Below, in pieces: positions 47,191 through 55,896 of a stretch of DNA of 64,000 nucleotides. Both the position numbers and the translations under genes were made by a program. The notes under the pieces are model-generated. The model saw only the letters and a list, made by a program, of their open reading frames with translations. It made no database searches and had not been told where the DNA came from. This DNA comes from Mycobacterium sp. GA-0227b (GTDB lineage Bacteria; Actinomycetota; Actinomycetes; Mycobacteriales; Mycobacteriaceae), in contig NZ_LQIK01000001.1 in NCBI RefSeq assembly GCF_001499855.1, positions 1 to 64,000 on the forward strand. Direction: 5' to 3'. How positions within the stretch are numbered: the first letter of the stretch is position 1; every line of letters begins with the position of its first letter.

Positions 47191-48651
47191 GTGAGCATCG
47201 CACCGCCAGCCTTCGCTTTCGCCGACCACTACGCCAGCCAGCTGCCGGAGTTGGCGGTCCGCTGGCAGGCCGAGGCGGCGCCCGACCCGCGGCTGCTTGT
47301 GCTCAACGAGTCGTTGGCCGCCGAACTGGGAATCGACGCTGAGTGGTTGCGCGGGCCCGACGGGCTGCGGCTGCTGGTCGGCACGCTGGTGCCGAGCGGC
47401 GCCACGCCGGTCGCGCAGGCATACGCCGGGCATCAGTTCGGCGGTTACGTCCCGCGGTTGGGCGACGGACGGGCCCTGTTGCTCGGCGAGCTCACGACGA
47501 CCTCCGGAGAGCTGCGCGACCTGCACCTGAAGGGATCCGGCGCGACGCCGTTCGCCCGCGGCGGCGACGGGCTGGCGGCGGTGGGCCCGATGCTGCGCGA
47601 GTACATCGTCAGCGAGGCGATGCACGCGATGGGGATACCGACCACGCGCTCGCTGGCCGTCGTCGCGACCGGCCGCCAAGTGCAGCGCGAGACGCTCCTG
47701 CCGGGCGCGGTGCTGGCTCGCGTCGCCCGCAGCCATCTGCGCGTCGGCACGTTCCAGTACGCCGCGAACACCGGCGACACCGACCTGTTGCGGCGCCTCG
47801 CCGACCACGCGATCGAACGGCACCACCCGGCGGCCGCGGACGCGGGCAACCGTTATGTCGCGCTGTTCGAATCGGTGGTGGCGGTGCAGGCGGCGCTGCT
47901 CGCGAAGTGGATGCTCGTCGGTTTCGTGCACGGCGTGATGAACACCGACAACATGACGATCTCGGGCGAGACCATCGACTACGGGCCGTGTGCGTTCATG
48001 GAGGCCTACGACCCCGAAACGGTGTTCAGCTCGATCGACTCGTGGGGTCGCTATGCCTACGGCAACCAGCCGGCCATCGCGGTGTGGAACCTGGCCCGGT
48101 TCGCCGAGGCGCTGCTGCCTCTGTTCGCCGACGATCAACAGCAGGCGATCGCGATCGCCGAAGGCGGTCTCACCGGCTTCACGCCCCGGTTCCAGGAGGC
48201 GCTTTCGGCGGGCATGTGCGCCAAGCTCGGCCTCGCGGACACCACCCCGGACGAGATCGCGGTGCCGCTGATGAACGACCTGATCGCGCAACTGCACCAG
48301 AGCCACGTCGACTTCACGTCGTTCTTCCGCCATCTCGGTCAGGCCGCCCGCGGCGACCACGAACCCGCCCGCGGCCTGTTCCTCGACCTCGCCGCGTTCG
48401 ACGACTGGCTGGCGCGGTGGCAGGCGTTGAAGCCCGACCCCGCGGTGATGGACCGCGCCAACCCGGTTTACATTCCGCGCAATCATCTCGTCGAGGAGGC
48501 GCTGACGGCGGCCACCGGCGGCAACCTCGAGCCGCTGCACCGGTTGCTGGACGCCGTGACCGCGCCTTACGACGAGCGCCCGGGGCTCGAACGTTACGCC
48601 GAGCCGGCGCCGGAGGACTTCGGGAAGTACCGAACCTTCTGTGGGACCTGA
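47191..48651 (+). CDS. selO: Protein adenylyltransferase SelO (YdiU family)
   Basis: 486 residues. Pseudokinase-fold AMPylase that transfers AMP to Ser/Thr/Tyr of client proteins. Family motifs: [55 protein letters not shown] and FMEAYDP. The C-terminus ends FCGT, with Cys where eukaryotic SelO has selenocysteine. No other redox gene adjoins it. GTG start at 47191 with a leaderless -10 box; divergent from the MTHFR gene. Confidence 0.95.
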   Translation: MSIAPPAFAFADHYASQLPELAVRWQAEAAPDPRLLVLNESLAAELGIDAEWLRGPDGLRLLVGTLVPSGATPVAQAYAGHQFGGYVPRLGDGRALLLGELTTTSGELRDLHLKGSGATPFARGGDGLAAVGPMLREYIVSEAMHAMGIPTTRSLAVVATGRQVQRETLLPGAVLARVARSHLRVGTFQYAANTGDTDLLRRLADHAIERHHPAAADAGNRYVALFESVVAVQAALLAKWMLVGFVHGVMNTDNMTISGETIDYGPCAFMEAYDPETVFSSIDSWGRYAYGNQPAIAVWNLARFAEALLPLFADDQQQAIAIAEGGLTGFTPRFQEALSAGMCAKLGLADTTPDEIAVPLMNDLIAQLHQSHVDFTSFFRHLGQAARGDHEPARGLFLDLAAFDDWLARWQALKPDPAVMDRANPVYIPRNHLVEEALTAATGGNLEPLHRLLDAVTAPYDERPGLERYAEPAPEDFGKYRTFCGT

Positions 48652-48773
48652 CCCGCGAAGCACCGGGCTGTGCGTGCCGGTGATGACAAGGTATCCGCAT
48701 CCGCCGGTCGCCTAGCGGCCGTCGCGTCGCCGCGAAGATTAGGCCGACGGCGTCACGGGCAATATCAAGATCT

Positions 48774-49847
48774 ATGGCCACCGACGATGCGCTGCACCGC
48801 GACCTGCTTCAAGAATTGCTCCACGCGTACGGGCCGTGCGGCCAGGAAGACGCCGTGCGGGAGATCTGCCACCGCGAGTTGGGCCCACACGTCGACGAGG
48901 TATGGGTCGATGAGGCGGGCAACCTGGTTGGCCTGATCCGCGGCGCCGACAGCGAGGCGCCCGCCGTTCGTGTGATGGCGCACATGGATGAGTTGTCGAT
49001 GCTCGTCAAGCGCATCGACTCGGACGGCATCCTGCACATGACGCCGCTGGGCACGATGTATCCGGGCAACTTCGGTCTCGGGCCGGTCGCGCTGCTCGGC
49101 GACAAGGAGACCGTCTGCGGCGTGTTGACGCTCGGTTCGGAGCACACCACCAAGGAGAGCGAGCGGATCTGGGAGACCAAGCCGGATCAGGGCGACAAGG
49201 CGCTGGACTGGATGCACGTGTACGTGTTCACCGGGCACAGTCCCGACGATCTCGCCGACGCGGGCATCAGACCCGGCACCCGGGCGTGCGTGCACCGAAG
49301 CAAGCGCACGCTGATCGACGTCGGCTCCGATTACCTCGGCTGCTATTTCATGGACGACCGCGCCGCGGTGACCGCACTGCTCGATGTGCCCCACCGGTTG
49401 GGGAAACGCGGGCAACGCCCCGCGCGGGACACCTATCTCGTGTTCACCACGAGCGAGGAGGTCGGCGGTATCGGCGGCTCGTACGCCAGCCATTCGCTGC
49501 CCGGCGATCTGACCCTGGCGTTGGAGGTGGGTCCGACGGAGGCCGAGTACGGCACCACCTGCAGCGGCGGCCCGATCATCGCGTATAGGGACGCCGAGAG
49601 CGTCTACGACAAGGTGGTGGCCGACACGTTGCTCGAAATCGCCTCCGGCCTCGGGATGTCCCCTCAGCCGGCGGTGCTGGGCGCGTTCGAATCCGACGCG
49701 TCGCACGCGAAGGCCAGCGGGCTGACGCCGCGCGCGGGCCTGTTGTGCCTGCCGACGCTCAGCACGCACGGCTACGAAGTGATTGCCCGACAAGCGATTC
49801 CGGACATGGCCGCGGTGCTTGCCGAGTTTCTGCGGCGCGGCGCGTAA
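48774..49847 (+). CDS. M42 family metallopeptidase (glutamyl/deblocking aminopeptidase)
   Basis: 357 residues. Two-zinc M42/M28-like core: first ligand AHMDEL, bridging Asp in FMDDRAAV, catalytic Glu pair in TSEEVGG, and the last His in STHGYEV. The PDZ-like insertion domain lies between residues about 90 and 180. M42 enzymes form cytoplasmic dodecamers that trim peptides. ATG 48774; 122 nt of apparently empty sequence separates it from selO. Convergent with the next gene, 8 nt apart. Confidence 0.88.
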   Translation: MATDDALHRDLLQELLHAYGPCGQEDAVREICHRELGPHVDEVWVDEAGNLVGLIRGADSEAPAVRVMAHMDELSMLVKRIDSDGILHMTPLGTMYPGNFGLGPVALLGDKETVCGVLTLGSEHTTKESERIWETKPDQGDKALDWMHVYVFTGHSPDDLADAGIRPGTRACVHRSKRTLIDVGSDYLGCYFMDDRAAVTALLDVPHRLGKRGQRPARDTYLVFTTSEEVGGIGGSYASHSLPGDLTLALEVGPTEAEYGTTCSGGPIIAYRDAESVYDKVVADTLLEIASGLGMSPQPAVLGAFESDASHAKASGLTPRAGLLCLPTLSTHGYEVIARQAIPDMAAVLAEFLRRGA

Positions 49848-49855
49848 CGGCGCGC

Positions 49856-50509
49856 TCAGCCGTCGAGTTCGCCGGCGATACCCCGCTCGATGGCGGCGCG
49901 GGCACGCTCGGGCAGCACGATCAACCCGTCGAGTTCGCGACGCGCCAGCTCGTAGCCGCGTTCACGCTCCTGCGGGGTGGCCGCAGTGTCGGTGGCGACG
50001 CGCAGCATGTTCTGCGCGCGGGCGAGCCGCAGCTGCTCCTGTGCCGAGAAATCGCTGCGCCGACGCCGGACCGCCTCGTTCTCCGCGGCGTCGAAGGCGG
50101 TGACGTAGTCGGTCACCGCGTCGACGTACTCGCGCGCGGCCTCGCCGTCGACGGCGAGGTCCTCGGCCTTTGCCGGCCGCAGCAGGTCGGCGCGCAGCTT
50201 GGTGCGGTGAAACCGCTCGGTCAGCGGGTCGCGCATGTCGGTCATCAGCGGGAAGTCGAGCAGCTTGGCCAGATCCAACTCGTACTCCAGCCAGCGGGTG
50301 TCGGTGCGGTCGTGCTCCTTGACCGCGCGGGCGATCGCTTGCCAAGGGGCGGCGGTGTTCGCGCGCCGCGGCGGTTCGGCGGCGGATGGTCGGGGCGGCT
50401 CGCCGTGGCGTGCGCGGGCCGCCGCCACCGCCCGCCATCCGCCGTACAGCACGCCGGCGAGCGGGACGAGCACGATCAACAGCTCGACCAGGCGGAAGAT
50501 CAGGCCCAT
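49856..50509 (-). CDS. Membrane-anchored hypothetical protein with helical domain
   Basis: 217 residues. One N-terminal TM (about 3-25; LVELLIVLVPLAGVLYGGW), an Ala/Pro linker, then a soluble helical domain (about 60-215) rich in Arg/Glu/Ala (TRWLEYELDLAKLLDFPLM; ERGYELARRELDGLIVLP). Common in mycobacteria; function unknown. ATG 50509 is preferred since GGAG lies 5 nt upstream; a GTG at 50536 would add nine residues. Confidence 0.72.
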   Translation of the reverse strand: MGLIFRLVELLIVLVPLAGVLYGGWRAVAAARARHGEPPRPSAAEPPRRANTAAPWQAIARAVKEHDRTDTRWLEYELDLAKLLDFPLMTDMRDPLTERFHRTKLRADLLRPAKAEDLAVDGEAAREYVDAVTDYVTAFDAAENEAVRRRRSDFSAQEQLRLARAQNMLRVATDTAATPQERERGYELARRELDGLIVLPERARAAIERGIAGELDG

Positions 50510-50573
50510 ACCGACTCCATGGAGCCAGGATGCCACTGCCGGTGCAAGGGGTGCCGGTCCGTGGACCTACGCG

Positions 50574-50645
50574 CGAGATTGCACTCAGGGTTGCGGATGT
50601 GCGCTTGAATCGGAGGCAGCGAGCACAACCCTGACCGCAATCTCG
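50574..50645. repeat. Long imperfect palindrome between DUF899 gene and membrane protein gene
   Basis: Arms CGAGATTGCACTCAGGGTTG (50574-50593) and CAACCCTGACCGCAATCTCG (50626-50645) pair at 18 of 20 positions around a 32-nt loop. No T-run follows. It fills most of the 159-nt gap. It resembles an interspersed palindromic (REP/MITE-like) unit or a large transcription-ending hairpin. Confidence 0.65.
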
Positions 50646-50668
50646 GCGGTAGCTTCGACACCCATTAG

Positions 50669-51376
50669 CTACTCGGCGCCGGTGCCGTACGCGCGCGCGA
50701 TGTCGGGCGAGTCGAGCCAGCCCGAGTACGTCGGGCGCTGCGGCCAGCCCTCGGGCGAATCCTGCCACTCCTCCTGGCGACCCCAGGGCAGCACGTCGAT
50801 GAGCGCGAACGAATGGCTGAGTTGTTCGGTGCCGCGGCCATTGGTGTGCCATGTCCGGTACACGGTGTCACCGTCTCGCAGAAACACGTTTACCGCGAAC
50901 CCTTCGCCGGGCGCGGCATCGACGTCGGCGCCGAACGAACTCTCCGACGACGAGTACCAGGTCATCTTGTTGCCGACCTTGGTGCGGTAGGCCAGCGCCT
51001 CCTCGATAGGGCCGTTGGTGACGATCACGAACCGGGCGTCGTAATTGTCGAGGAACTCCAGCCGGGTGAACTGGGAGGTGAAACCGGTGCAGCCGCCGCA
51101 CTGCCACTCCGCGCCGTCGGTCCACATGTGGTTGTAGACGATCAGCTGCGAGCGCCCCTCGAACACGTCGGCAAGCCTGACGGGACCGTGCTCGCCGATC
51201 AGCGTGTAGTCGGGCATCCGGACCATGGGCAGCCGCCGACGCTGGGCGGCGATGGCGTCCAGTTCGCGCGTCGCGGCCTTCTCACGCCTTCGCAGGTCGT
51301 CGAGCGCGGCGCGCCACGTCGCCACATCGACGACGGGCGGTAGGGCGGCCGGTTGAGTCGTGACGGGGTTCGTCAT
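50669..51376 (-). CDS. DUF899 thioredoxin-fold protein
   Basis: 235 residues. DUF899 family signature CGGCTGFTSQF plus SQLIVYNHMWTDGAEW and GFAVNVFLRDGDTVYRTW. Relatives share the AhpC/thioredoxin fold and are thought to be redox proteins; the CGGC pair could be active. No signal peptide. ATG 51376 is chosen: AGGAGG lies 7 nt upstream; the TTG at 51382 overlaps that spacing. Confidence 0.88.
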   Translation of the reverse strand: MTNPVTTQPAALPPVVDVATWRAALDDLRRREKAATRELDAIAAQRRRLPMVRMPDYTLIGEHGPVRLADVFEGRSQLIVYNHMWTDGAEWQCGGCTGFTSQFTRLEFLDNYDARFVIVTNGPIEEALAYRTKVGNKMTWYSSSESSFGADVDAAPGEGFAVNVFLRDGDTVYRTWHTNGRGTEQLSHSFALIDVLPWGRQEEWQDSPEGWPQRPTYSGWLDSPDIARAYGTGAE

Positions 51377-51443
51377 CGTCAATCCTCCTGCGGGAGATGG
51401 TGCACTCGCAGGTTATGACCGACTCAGCGGCCGAAAGTCATCG

Positions 51444-51617
51444 TCAGCTCTTCTTGGACCCGCCGGACTTCTTGCCGCCGCCGGAGTTCTTGCCGCCCTT
51501 CTTCGACGCGTTGGGCGTGTTCGCGATCGCCGCAGCGCGCGACTTGCTCATGCCCTTCTTGCGCAGGCCCTCGTACTGTTTGTCGTTCTTGACGCTGGAA
51601 CCGTGATCCTTCGCCAT
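51444..51617 (-). CDS. Small basic protein, DUF7218 family
   Basis: 57 residues: AKDHGSSVKNDKQYEGLRKKG then MSKSRAAAIAN and a Gly/Lys/Ser-rich tail (KKGGKNSGGGKKSGG). The first about 35 residues match the small DUF7218 proteins of actinobacteria and proteobacteria. The basic tail could bind nucleic acid. GGAGG lies 5 nt before the ATG. Function unknown. A 5' in-frame extension lacks support. Confidence 0.82.
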   Translation of the reverse strand: MAKDHGSSVKNDKQYEGLRKKGMSKSRAAAIANTPNASKKGGKNSGGGKKSGGSKKS

Positions 51618-51693
51618 GGTGGCCTCCTCCATCGTGGTGCGTTCGGGATACCCGCAGATGACGGCCCCCACACAGCGATGACGTGCGTGGTGT

Positions 51694-52818
51694 TTAGACA
51701 GCGGCGGCGGCCTCGCCTTGAAGCTGCCGGTCGCGGACATCGGTGAGGAAGTTGCTCACCTCGACGGCGAGCCGCCGCGCGTGCGACGAATCGACGAGGT
51801 CGAAGGCATGTCCGGCGCGCGGTATCTCGCTGTACTCCACCGTATTACGCGATACCGCACGTAATCTCTCACCGAACTCTCGCGCCTCACCCACCGGGAT
51901 GATGGTGTCCTGTTCACCGTGAACGAGCAAGAACGGCGGCGCGTCCTTGTGAATGCGCGCCAATGGAGAAGCGGCGGTGAAGATGTCGGGATGGCGAGAC
52001 TGCCTGCGTCCCACGACAACTCGCTCCAGGAAGTTCTGGAAGTTTCTGCGCGCCGGGGTCGAGCGGTCCTGCCAGTCGTAGCGACCGTAGATACCGACGA
52101 CCGCGTCGACGGAGGTGTCGGCGTCCGTGGTGAGCTCACCGCGGAACGCCGGGTCGCCCGGTGTGAGGGCGGCGAGCGACGCGAGGTGCCCACCCGCCGA
52201 GCAGCCCGCCACCGCGACGAAGTTGCGATCTCCGCCGTACTTGTCGACGTTGGCGCGCGCCCACGCGATCGCTGCGTTGACGTCGGCGATCTGGCGCGGC
52301 CAGCGGTGCAGCGGTGACACCCGGTAGTCCATCGTCAGGCACACCCAGCCCTGCTTGACCAGGTGATGCAGCATTGTGTGGCCCTGCATGACGCGGGAGC
52401 CCTGCACCCAGGCGCCGCCGGGCACGAACAGCAGCACCGGGGCGTCGGGCGGCAGGTCGGGCAGCCGCCAGACGTCGAGAAGCTGTGCAGGGTGATCGCC
52501 GTAGCGCACCGATCTGCGGTAGAGGCACTTCTGCCGCTGCGCACGGAAGCGCAGGTACGGCGGTACTCGGGTGCCGCGCTGCGACGCGATCGATGCGTCG
52601 GCGGCGTCTGCCGGTGCGGCCTCCGGAGCCGCACCGAAGCGGCGGGTGACCATGCCGCGCACCGCGGCGGGCGCGTAGTGGTGGCCGTACATCGCCATCG
52701 CGGTCAGGCCGGCGAACGGCTCGAGGTGCTTGCCCACCACCGGCAGCGACGAGTACAGCCTTGTCGACGCCATGACCAGGTCGAATGGGTGAAGCGAGCG
52801 GGGCAGCGACATCGTCAT
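51694..52818 (-). CDS. Alpha/beta hydrolase (HSL/carboxylesterase type)
   Basis: 374 residues. Oxyanion motif FVPGGAWVQGSR, nucleophile elbow VAGCSAGGHLAS, catalytic Asp near HGEQDTIIP and His in PRAGHAFDL. An N-terminal extension of about 115 residues (LVMASTRLYSSLPVVGK) is hydrophobic and may touch the membrane. Likely an esterase for lipids or xenobiotics. The ATG 52818 overlaps the stop of the upstream zinc-ribbon gene as ATGA, which fixes the start. Confidence 0.88.
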   Translation of the reverse strand: MTMSLPRSLHPFDLVMASTRLYSSLPVVGKHLEPFAGLTAMAMYGHHYAPAAVRGMVTRRFGAAPEAAPADAADASIASQRGTRVPPYLRFRAQRQKCLYRRSVRYGDHPAQLLDVWRLPDLPPDAPVLLFVPGGAWVQGSRVMQGHTMLHHLVKQGWVCLTMDYRVSPLHRWPRQIADVNAAIAWARANVDKYGGDRNFVAVAGCSAGGHLASLAALTPGDPAFRGELTTDADTSVDAVVGIYGRYDWQDRSTPARRNFQNFLERVVVGRRQSRHPDIFTAASPLARIHKDAPPFLLVHGEQDTIIPVGEAREFGERLRAVSRNTVEYSEIPRAGHAFDLVDSSHARRLAVEVSNFLTDVRDRQLQGEAAAAV

Positions 52819-52922
52819 CCGGCCATCGCCAGGTCGGCATCGCCAGCTCGACCGCTGCAGGAGTCGCAAGCGACTTCGTCAAGGCTGAAATGCCCGCAAG
52901 TGGGACAGATGAACTCGAGCAT
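52815..52922 (-). CDS. 35-residue zinc-ribbon micro-protein
   Basis: Encodes MLEFICPTCGHFSLDEVACD plus 15 residues, SCSGRAGDADLAMAG. Two CxxC knuckles (Cys6/Cys9 and Cys19/Cys22) spaced as in a compact zinc ribbon. AAAGG lies about 9 nt before the ATG. The stop overlaps the hydrolase ATG by 4 nt, so the micro-protein is almost certainly translated and coupled to the hydrolase. Possible roles: metal-binding accessory, regulatory peptide or leader. No known partner. Confidence 0.72.
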   Translation of the reverse strand: MLEFICPTCGHFSLDEVACDSCSGRAGDADLAMAG

Positions 52923-53018
52923 GCGATACGCCTTTCGAGGCTGGTGTAAACGCCGACTTTCTGCAGCCCGCCTCACATACCCCGGCCCTCGGGCTGCAAA
53001 ACCCGTCCGGTGTGTCAG

Positions 53019-53024
53019 TACCGT
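53019..53024 (+). promoter_or_regulatory. -10 box TACCGT for leaderless aldo/keto reductase gene
   Basis: TANNNT hexamer ending 7 nt before GTG 53032; favours that start over the in-frame GTG at 53023. Confidence 0.45.
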
Positions 53025-53031
53025 GGGCACG

Positions 53032-54006
53032 GTGAAGTACTTGGACGTCGACGGAGTGGGCCGGGTCAGCCGTATTGGGCTTGGCACCTGGCAGTTCGGC
53101 TCCCGCGAATGGGGTTATGGCGACACGTATGCGGCCGGGGCCGCCCACGAGATCGTGCAGCGCTCGCTCGCCCTGGGCGTCACGCTCTTCGACACCGCCG
53201 AAATTTACGGGTTCGGTAAGAGCGAGCGCATCCTGGGCGAGGCGCTCGGTGACGCCCGCGCTGACGTGGCGGTGGCCAGCAAGGTGTTCCCGGTCGCACC
53301 GTTCCCGGCAGTGGTCAAACAGCGTGCACAGGCCAGCGCGCAGCGGTTGGGGCTGCAGAAGATCCCGCTGTATCAGATTCACCAGCCGAACCCGGTGGTG
53401 CCCGATTCGGTGATCATGCCCGGTATGCGCGACCTGCTCGACAGCGGCGTGATCGGCGCGGCCGGCGTGTCCAACTATTCGCTGGACCGCTGGCGCAAGG
53501 CCGACGAGGCGCTGGGCCGGCCGGTGATCAGCAATCAGGTGCACTTCTCGCTGGCTCATCCGCAGGCGCTCGAGCATCTCGTGCCGTTCGCCGAACGGGA
53601 GAACCGCATCGTGATCGCCTACAGCCCGCTCGCTCAGGGGTTGCTCGGCGGCAAGTACGGACCCGAGCACCGGCCCAGCGGCGGCGCCCGGGCAATGAAC
53701 CCGCTGTTCGGCACGGAGAACCTGCGCCGCGCCGAACCACTGCTGCAGACGCTGCGCGATATCGCCGCCGACGTCGGCGCCAAACCCGCGCAGGTGGCGC
53801 TGGCGTGGCTGATCGGCCTGCCCAACGTCGTCGCCATACCGGGCGCATCGAGCGTCGAACAACTCGAGTTCAACGTGGCCGCCGCCGACATCGAACTCAG
53901 CGCGGACGCTCAAGCAGCGCTCACCGCGGCGGCCCGGGCGTTCCGGCCGGTGTCGACCGTCCGCTTCCTGACAGACACGGTCCGGGAGAAACTCGGCGTG
54001 CGCTAG
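53032..54006 (+). CDS. Aldo/keto reductase
   Basis: 324 residues, AKR TIM barrel. Catalytic tetrad in FDTAEIYGFGKSE (Asp, Tyr), VASKVF (Lys) and YQIHQP (His). NADPH-binding C-terminal region IPGASSVEQLEFN. Reduces carbonyls; the substrate is not predictable. GTG 53032 with a leaderless promoter. Convergent with the FAAL gene, 12 nt apart. Confidence 0.92.
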   Translation: MKYLDVDGVGRVSRIGLGTWQFGSREWGYGDTYAAGAAHEIVQRSLALGVTLFDTAEIYGFGKSERILGEALGDARADVAVASKVFPVAPFPAVVKQRAQASAQRLGLQKIPLYQIHQPNPVVPDSVIMPGMRDLLDSGVIGAAGVSNYSLDRWRKADEALGRPVISNQVHFSLAHPQALEHLVPFAERENRIVIAYSPLAQGLLGGKYGPEHRPSGGARAMNPLFGTENLRRAEPLLQTLRDIAADVGAKPAQVALAWLIGLPNVVAIPGASSVEQLEFNVAAADIELSADAQAALTAAARAFRPVSTVRFLTDTVREKLGVR

Positions 54007-54018
54007 CGGTCGTCGAGA

Positions 54019-55842
54019 CTAACGGCGCAGCTTTCCGCCGATGTATTCGGCACGACAGGCGCCGCGGGCGAGCTTGCCGCTCGTCGTGCGCGGAATGGCC
54101 CCTGCCGCGACGAAACGGATATCGGCGGCCGCGATGCCGTGTCGCAGCACGACAGCGTTGCCAATCGCCTCGATCGCCGGCGCCGGATCGAGTCGTGCCG
54201 TGCCGCTCGCGCGTTCGGCGACGATCACGAGGGCGCCCTCGCCATCGGGTCCCGGCACCGTGAACGCGGTGACGTGCCCCGGTCGCGCCATCGCCGAGGC
54301 GTCTTCGGCGGTGGCCTCGACGTCCTGCGGGTAGTGCTGTTTGCCGTCGATGACGATCATGTCGGCGCGCCGGCCGGTGACGTACAGCTCGCCTTCTCGG
54401 TGAACGCCCAGATCGCCGGTGCGCAACCAGTTTGCCTGCAGTGCAACGCCTTCGGCGTGACTGCCGGATGGCAATCGGGACGTGAGCCGGGCCCCGAAGG
54501 CGCGACGTGTCTCGTCGGGCCGGCCCCAATAGCCTTTCCCGAGATTGTCGCCGTGCAGCCAGATCTCGCCGATCCGGCCGTCCGGCAATTCCGCGCCGGT
54601 GTCGGGGTCGGCGACGACGGCCCACTGGCTGCGCGCCACCTGTCCGCAGGACACGTGCGCCACCGCGCCGGGACAACCTGCCGCGACGGGCACGGCGTGG
54701 CCCTCGGCGAGTTGCTCGCGGTCGAAATACACTGCGCCGGCGTGGGCGTCCGGTGCGATGGTCGAGACGAAAAGCGTTGCCTCCGCGATACCGTATGACG
54801 GTCGAAACGCATTGAGCGGCAATCCGTATGGTGTGAACGCGGCGTTGAACGTTTCGATCGCCTCGATGCTGACGGGTTCGGAGCCGACGATCAGCACCGC
54901 CTTGCTCAGGTCGAGGTGGTCGCCGGGTGCGGGCAGACCCCGCTGCGCCGCGTACTCGTAGGCGAAGTTCGGTGCCGCCGTGACCACCCGGCCCTCACGC
55001 GCACCGTCCGACAGCGCCTTGATCCACCGCTGTGGACGGCGGATGAACGCGGTGGGCGACATCAGCGTCGAATGCCCGCCGTACACCGCCGGGAACCCGA
55101 TCATCGACAAGCCCATGTCGTGAAACAGGGGTAACCAGCTAACGCCATGCACTCTTCGGTCGAGCAGGTCGATGGACAGGATCATCTGGATGAGGTTGGT
55201 ACCGACCGCGCGGTGCGTGATCTCGACACCGACCGGCGGCCGGGTCGCACCAGAGGTGTACTGCAGATGCGAGATGTCGTCGAGACGCAGCGGCACCGGT
55301 TCGAAATCGTCACCGGAGTCGGTGATGTCGTCGAGCAGTACCACCCGTGGAGCGGGCACGCCGTCGAGGCCGGCGAGAAAGTCGTGCACGTTCGCGGCCG
55401 CGGCCGCGGTGGTCACCACCACCGAAGGCTCGGAGTCGCGTAGCGCGGTGCCGAGTCGTTGGGCGTGGCCCTGTAATTCGGGTGCGAACAACGGGACCGC
55501 GATGGCGCCCGCCTTGATCGCGGCGAAGAACCCGGTGACGTAGTCGAGGCCCTGCGGCGCCAGGATGGCCACCCGGTCTCCTCGCTGCGCGACCCGTTGC
55601 AGGTGCGCGGCGACCGCCCGTAGGCGCGCGCCGAGTTGCCTCCAGGTGAGTTCTGTGACCCGGCCGTCGGTGTTGCCGGTGTAGTCCAGGTAGCGGTAGG
55701 CCGGCGCATCGCCGACGTTGGCGATGTTGCGGTCGATGAGCGAGATCAGGTTCACGCCGGCGGGCACCGCGACGTGGCCGTCGGCGTCCAGGCAGTCCTC
55801 GATCCGCAACAGTCCATCGTGGGTCACGGTCCGTTCACCCAT
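54019..55842 (-). CDS. Fatty acyl-AMP ligase (FAAL, FadD family)
   Basis: 607 residues. Adenylate-forming enzyme; the ATP loop LQYTSGATRPPVGVEITHR is the FAAL variant, with Pro-Pro-Val-Gly where acyl-CoA ligases have a lysine motif. The FAAL-type insertion and the catalytic-Lys region TTSGKLARGACR are present. It activates fatty acids as acyl-AMP and passes them to an acyl carrier protein or polyketide synthase. No PKS or ACP gene is nearby, so its partner is remote. Leaderless -10 box upstream. Confidence 0.9.
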   Translation of the reverse strand: MGERTVTHDGLLRIEDCLDADGHVAVPAGVNLISLIDRNIANVGDAPAYRYLDYTGNTDGRVTELTWRQLGARLRAVAAHLQRVAQRGDRVAILAPQGLDYVTGFFAAIKAGAIAVPLFAPELQGHAQRLGTALRDSEPSVVVTTAAAAANVHDFLAGLDGVPAPRVVLLDDITDSGDDFEPVPLRLDDISHLQYTSGATRPPVGVEITHRAVGTNLIQMILSIDLLDRRVHGVSWLPLFHDMGLSMIGFPAVYGGHSTLMSPTAFIRRPQRWIKALSDGAREGRVVTAAPNFAYEYAAQRGLPAPGDHLDLSKAVLIVGSEPVSIEAIETFNAAFTPYGLPLNAFRPSYGIAEATLFVSTIAPDAHAGAVYFDREQLAEGHAVPVAAGCPGAVAHVSCGQVARSQWAVVADPDTGAELPDGRIGEIWLHGDNLGKGYWGRPDETRRAFGARLTSRLPSGSHAEGVALQANWLRTGDLGVHREGELYVTGRRADMIVIDGKQHYPQDVEATAEDASAMARPGHVTAFTVPGPDGEGALVIVAERASGTARLDPAPAIEAIGNAVVLRHGIAAADIRFVAAGAIPRTTSGKLARGACRAEYIGGKLRR

Positions 55843-55848
55843 GAGCGC

Positions 55849-55854
55849 AGTCTA
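55849..55854 (-). promoter_or_regulatory. -10 box TAGACT for leaderless FAAL gene
   Basis: Minus-strand TAGACT ending 6 nt before the ATG at 55842. Confidence 0.45.
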
Positions 55855-55896
55855 GGTACCGCTGCCTCGGTCCTGGTACGTCCGTACCAGAGCCGG

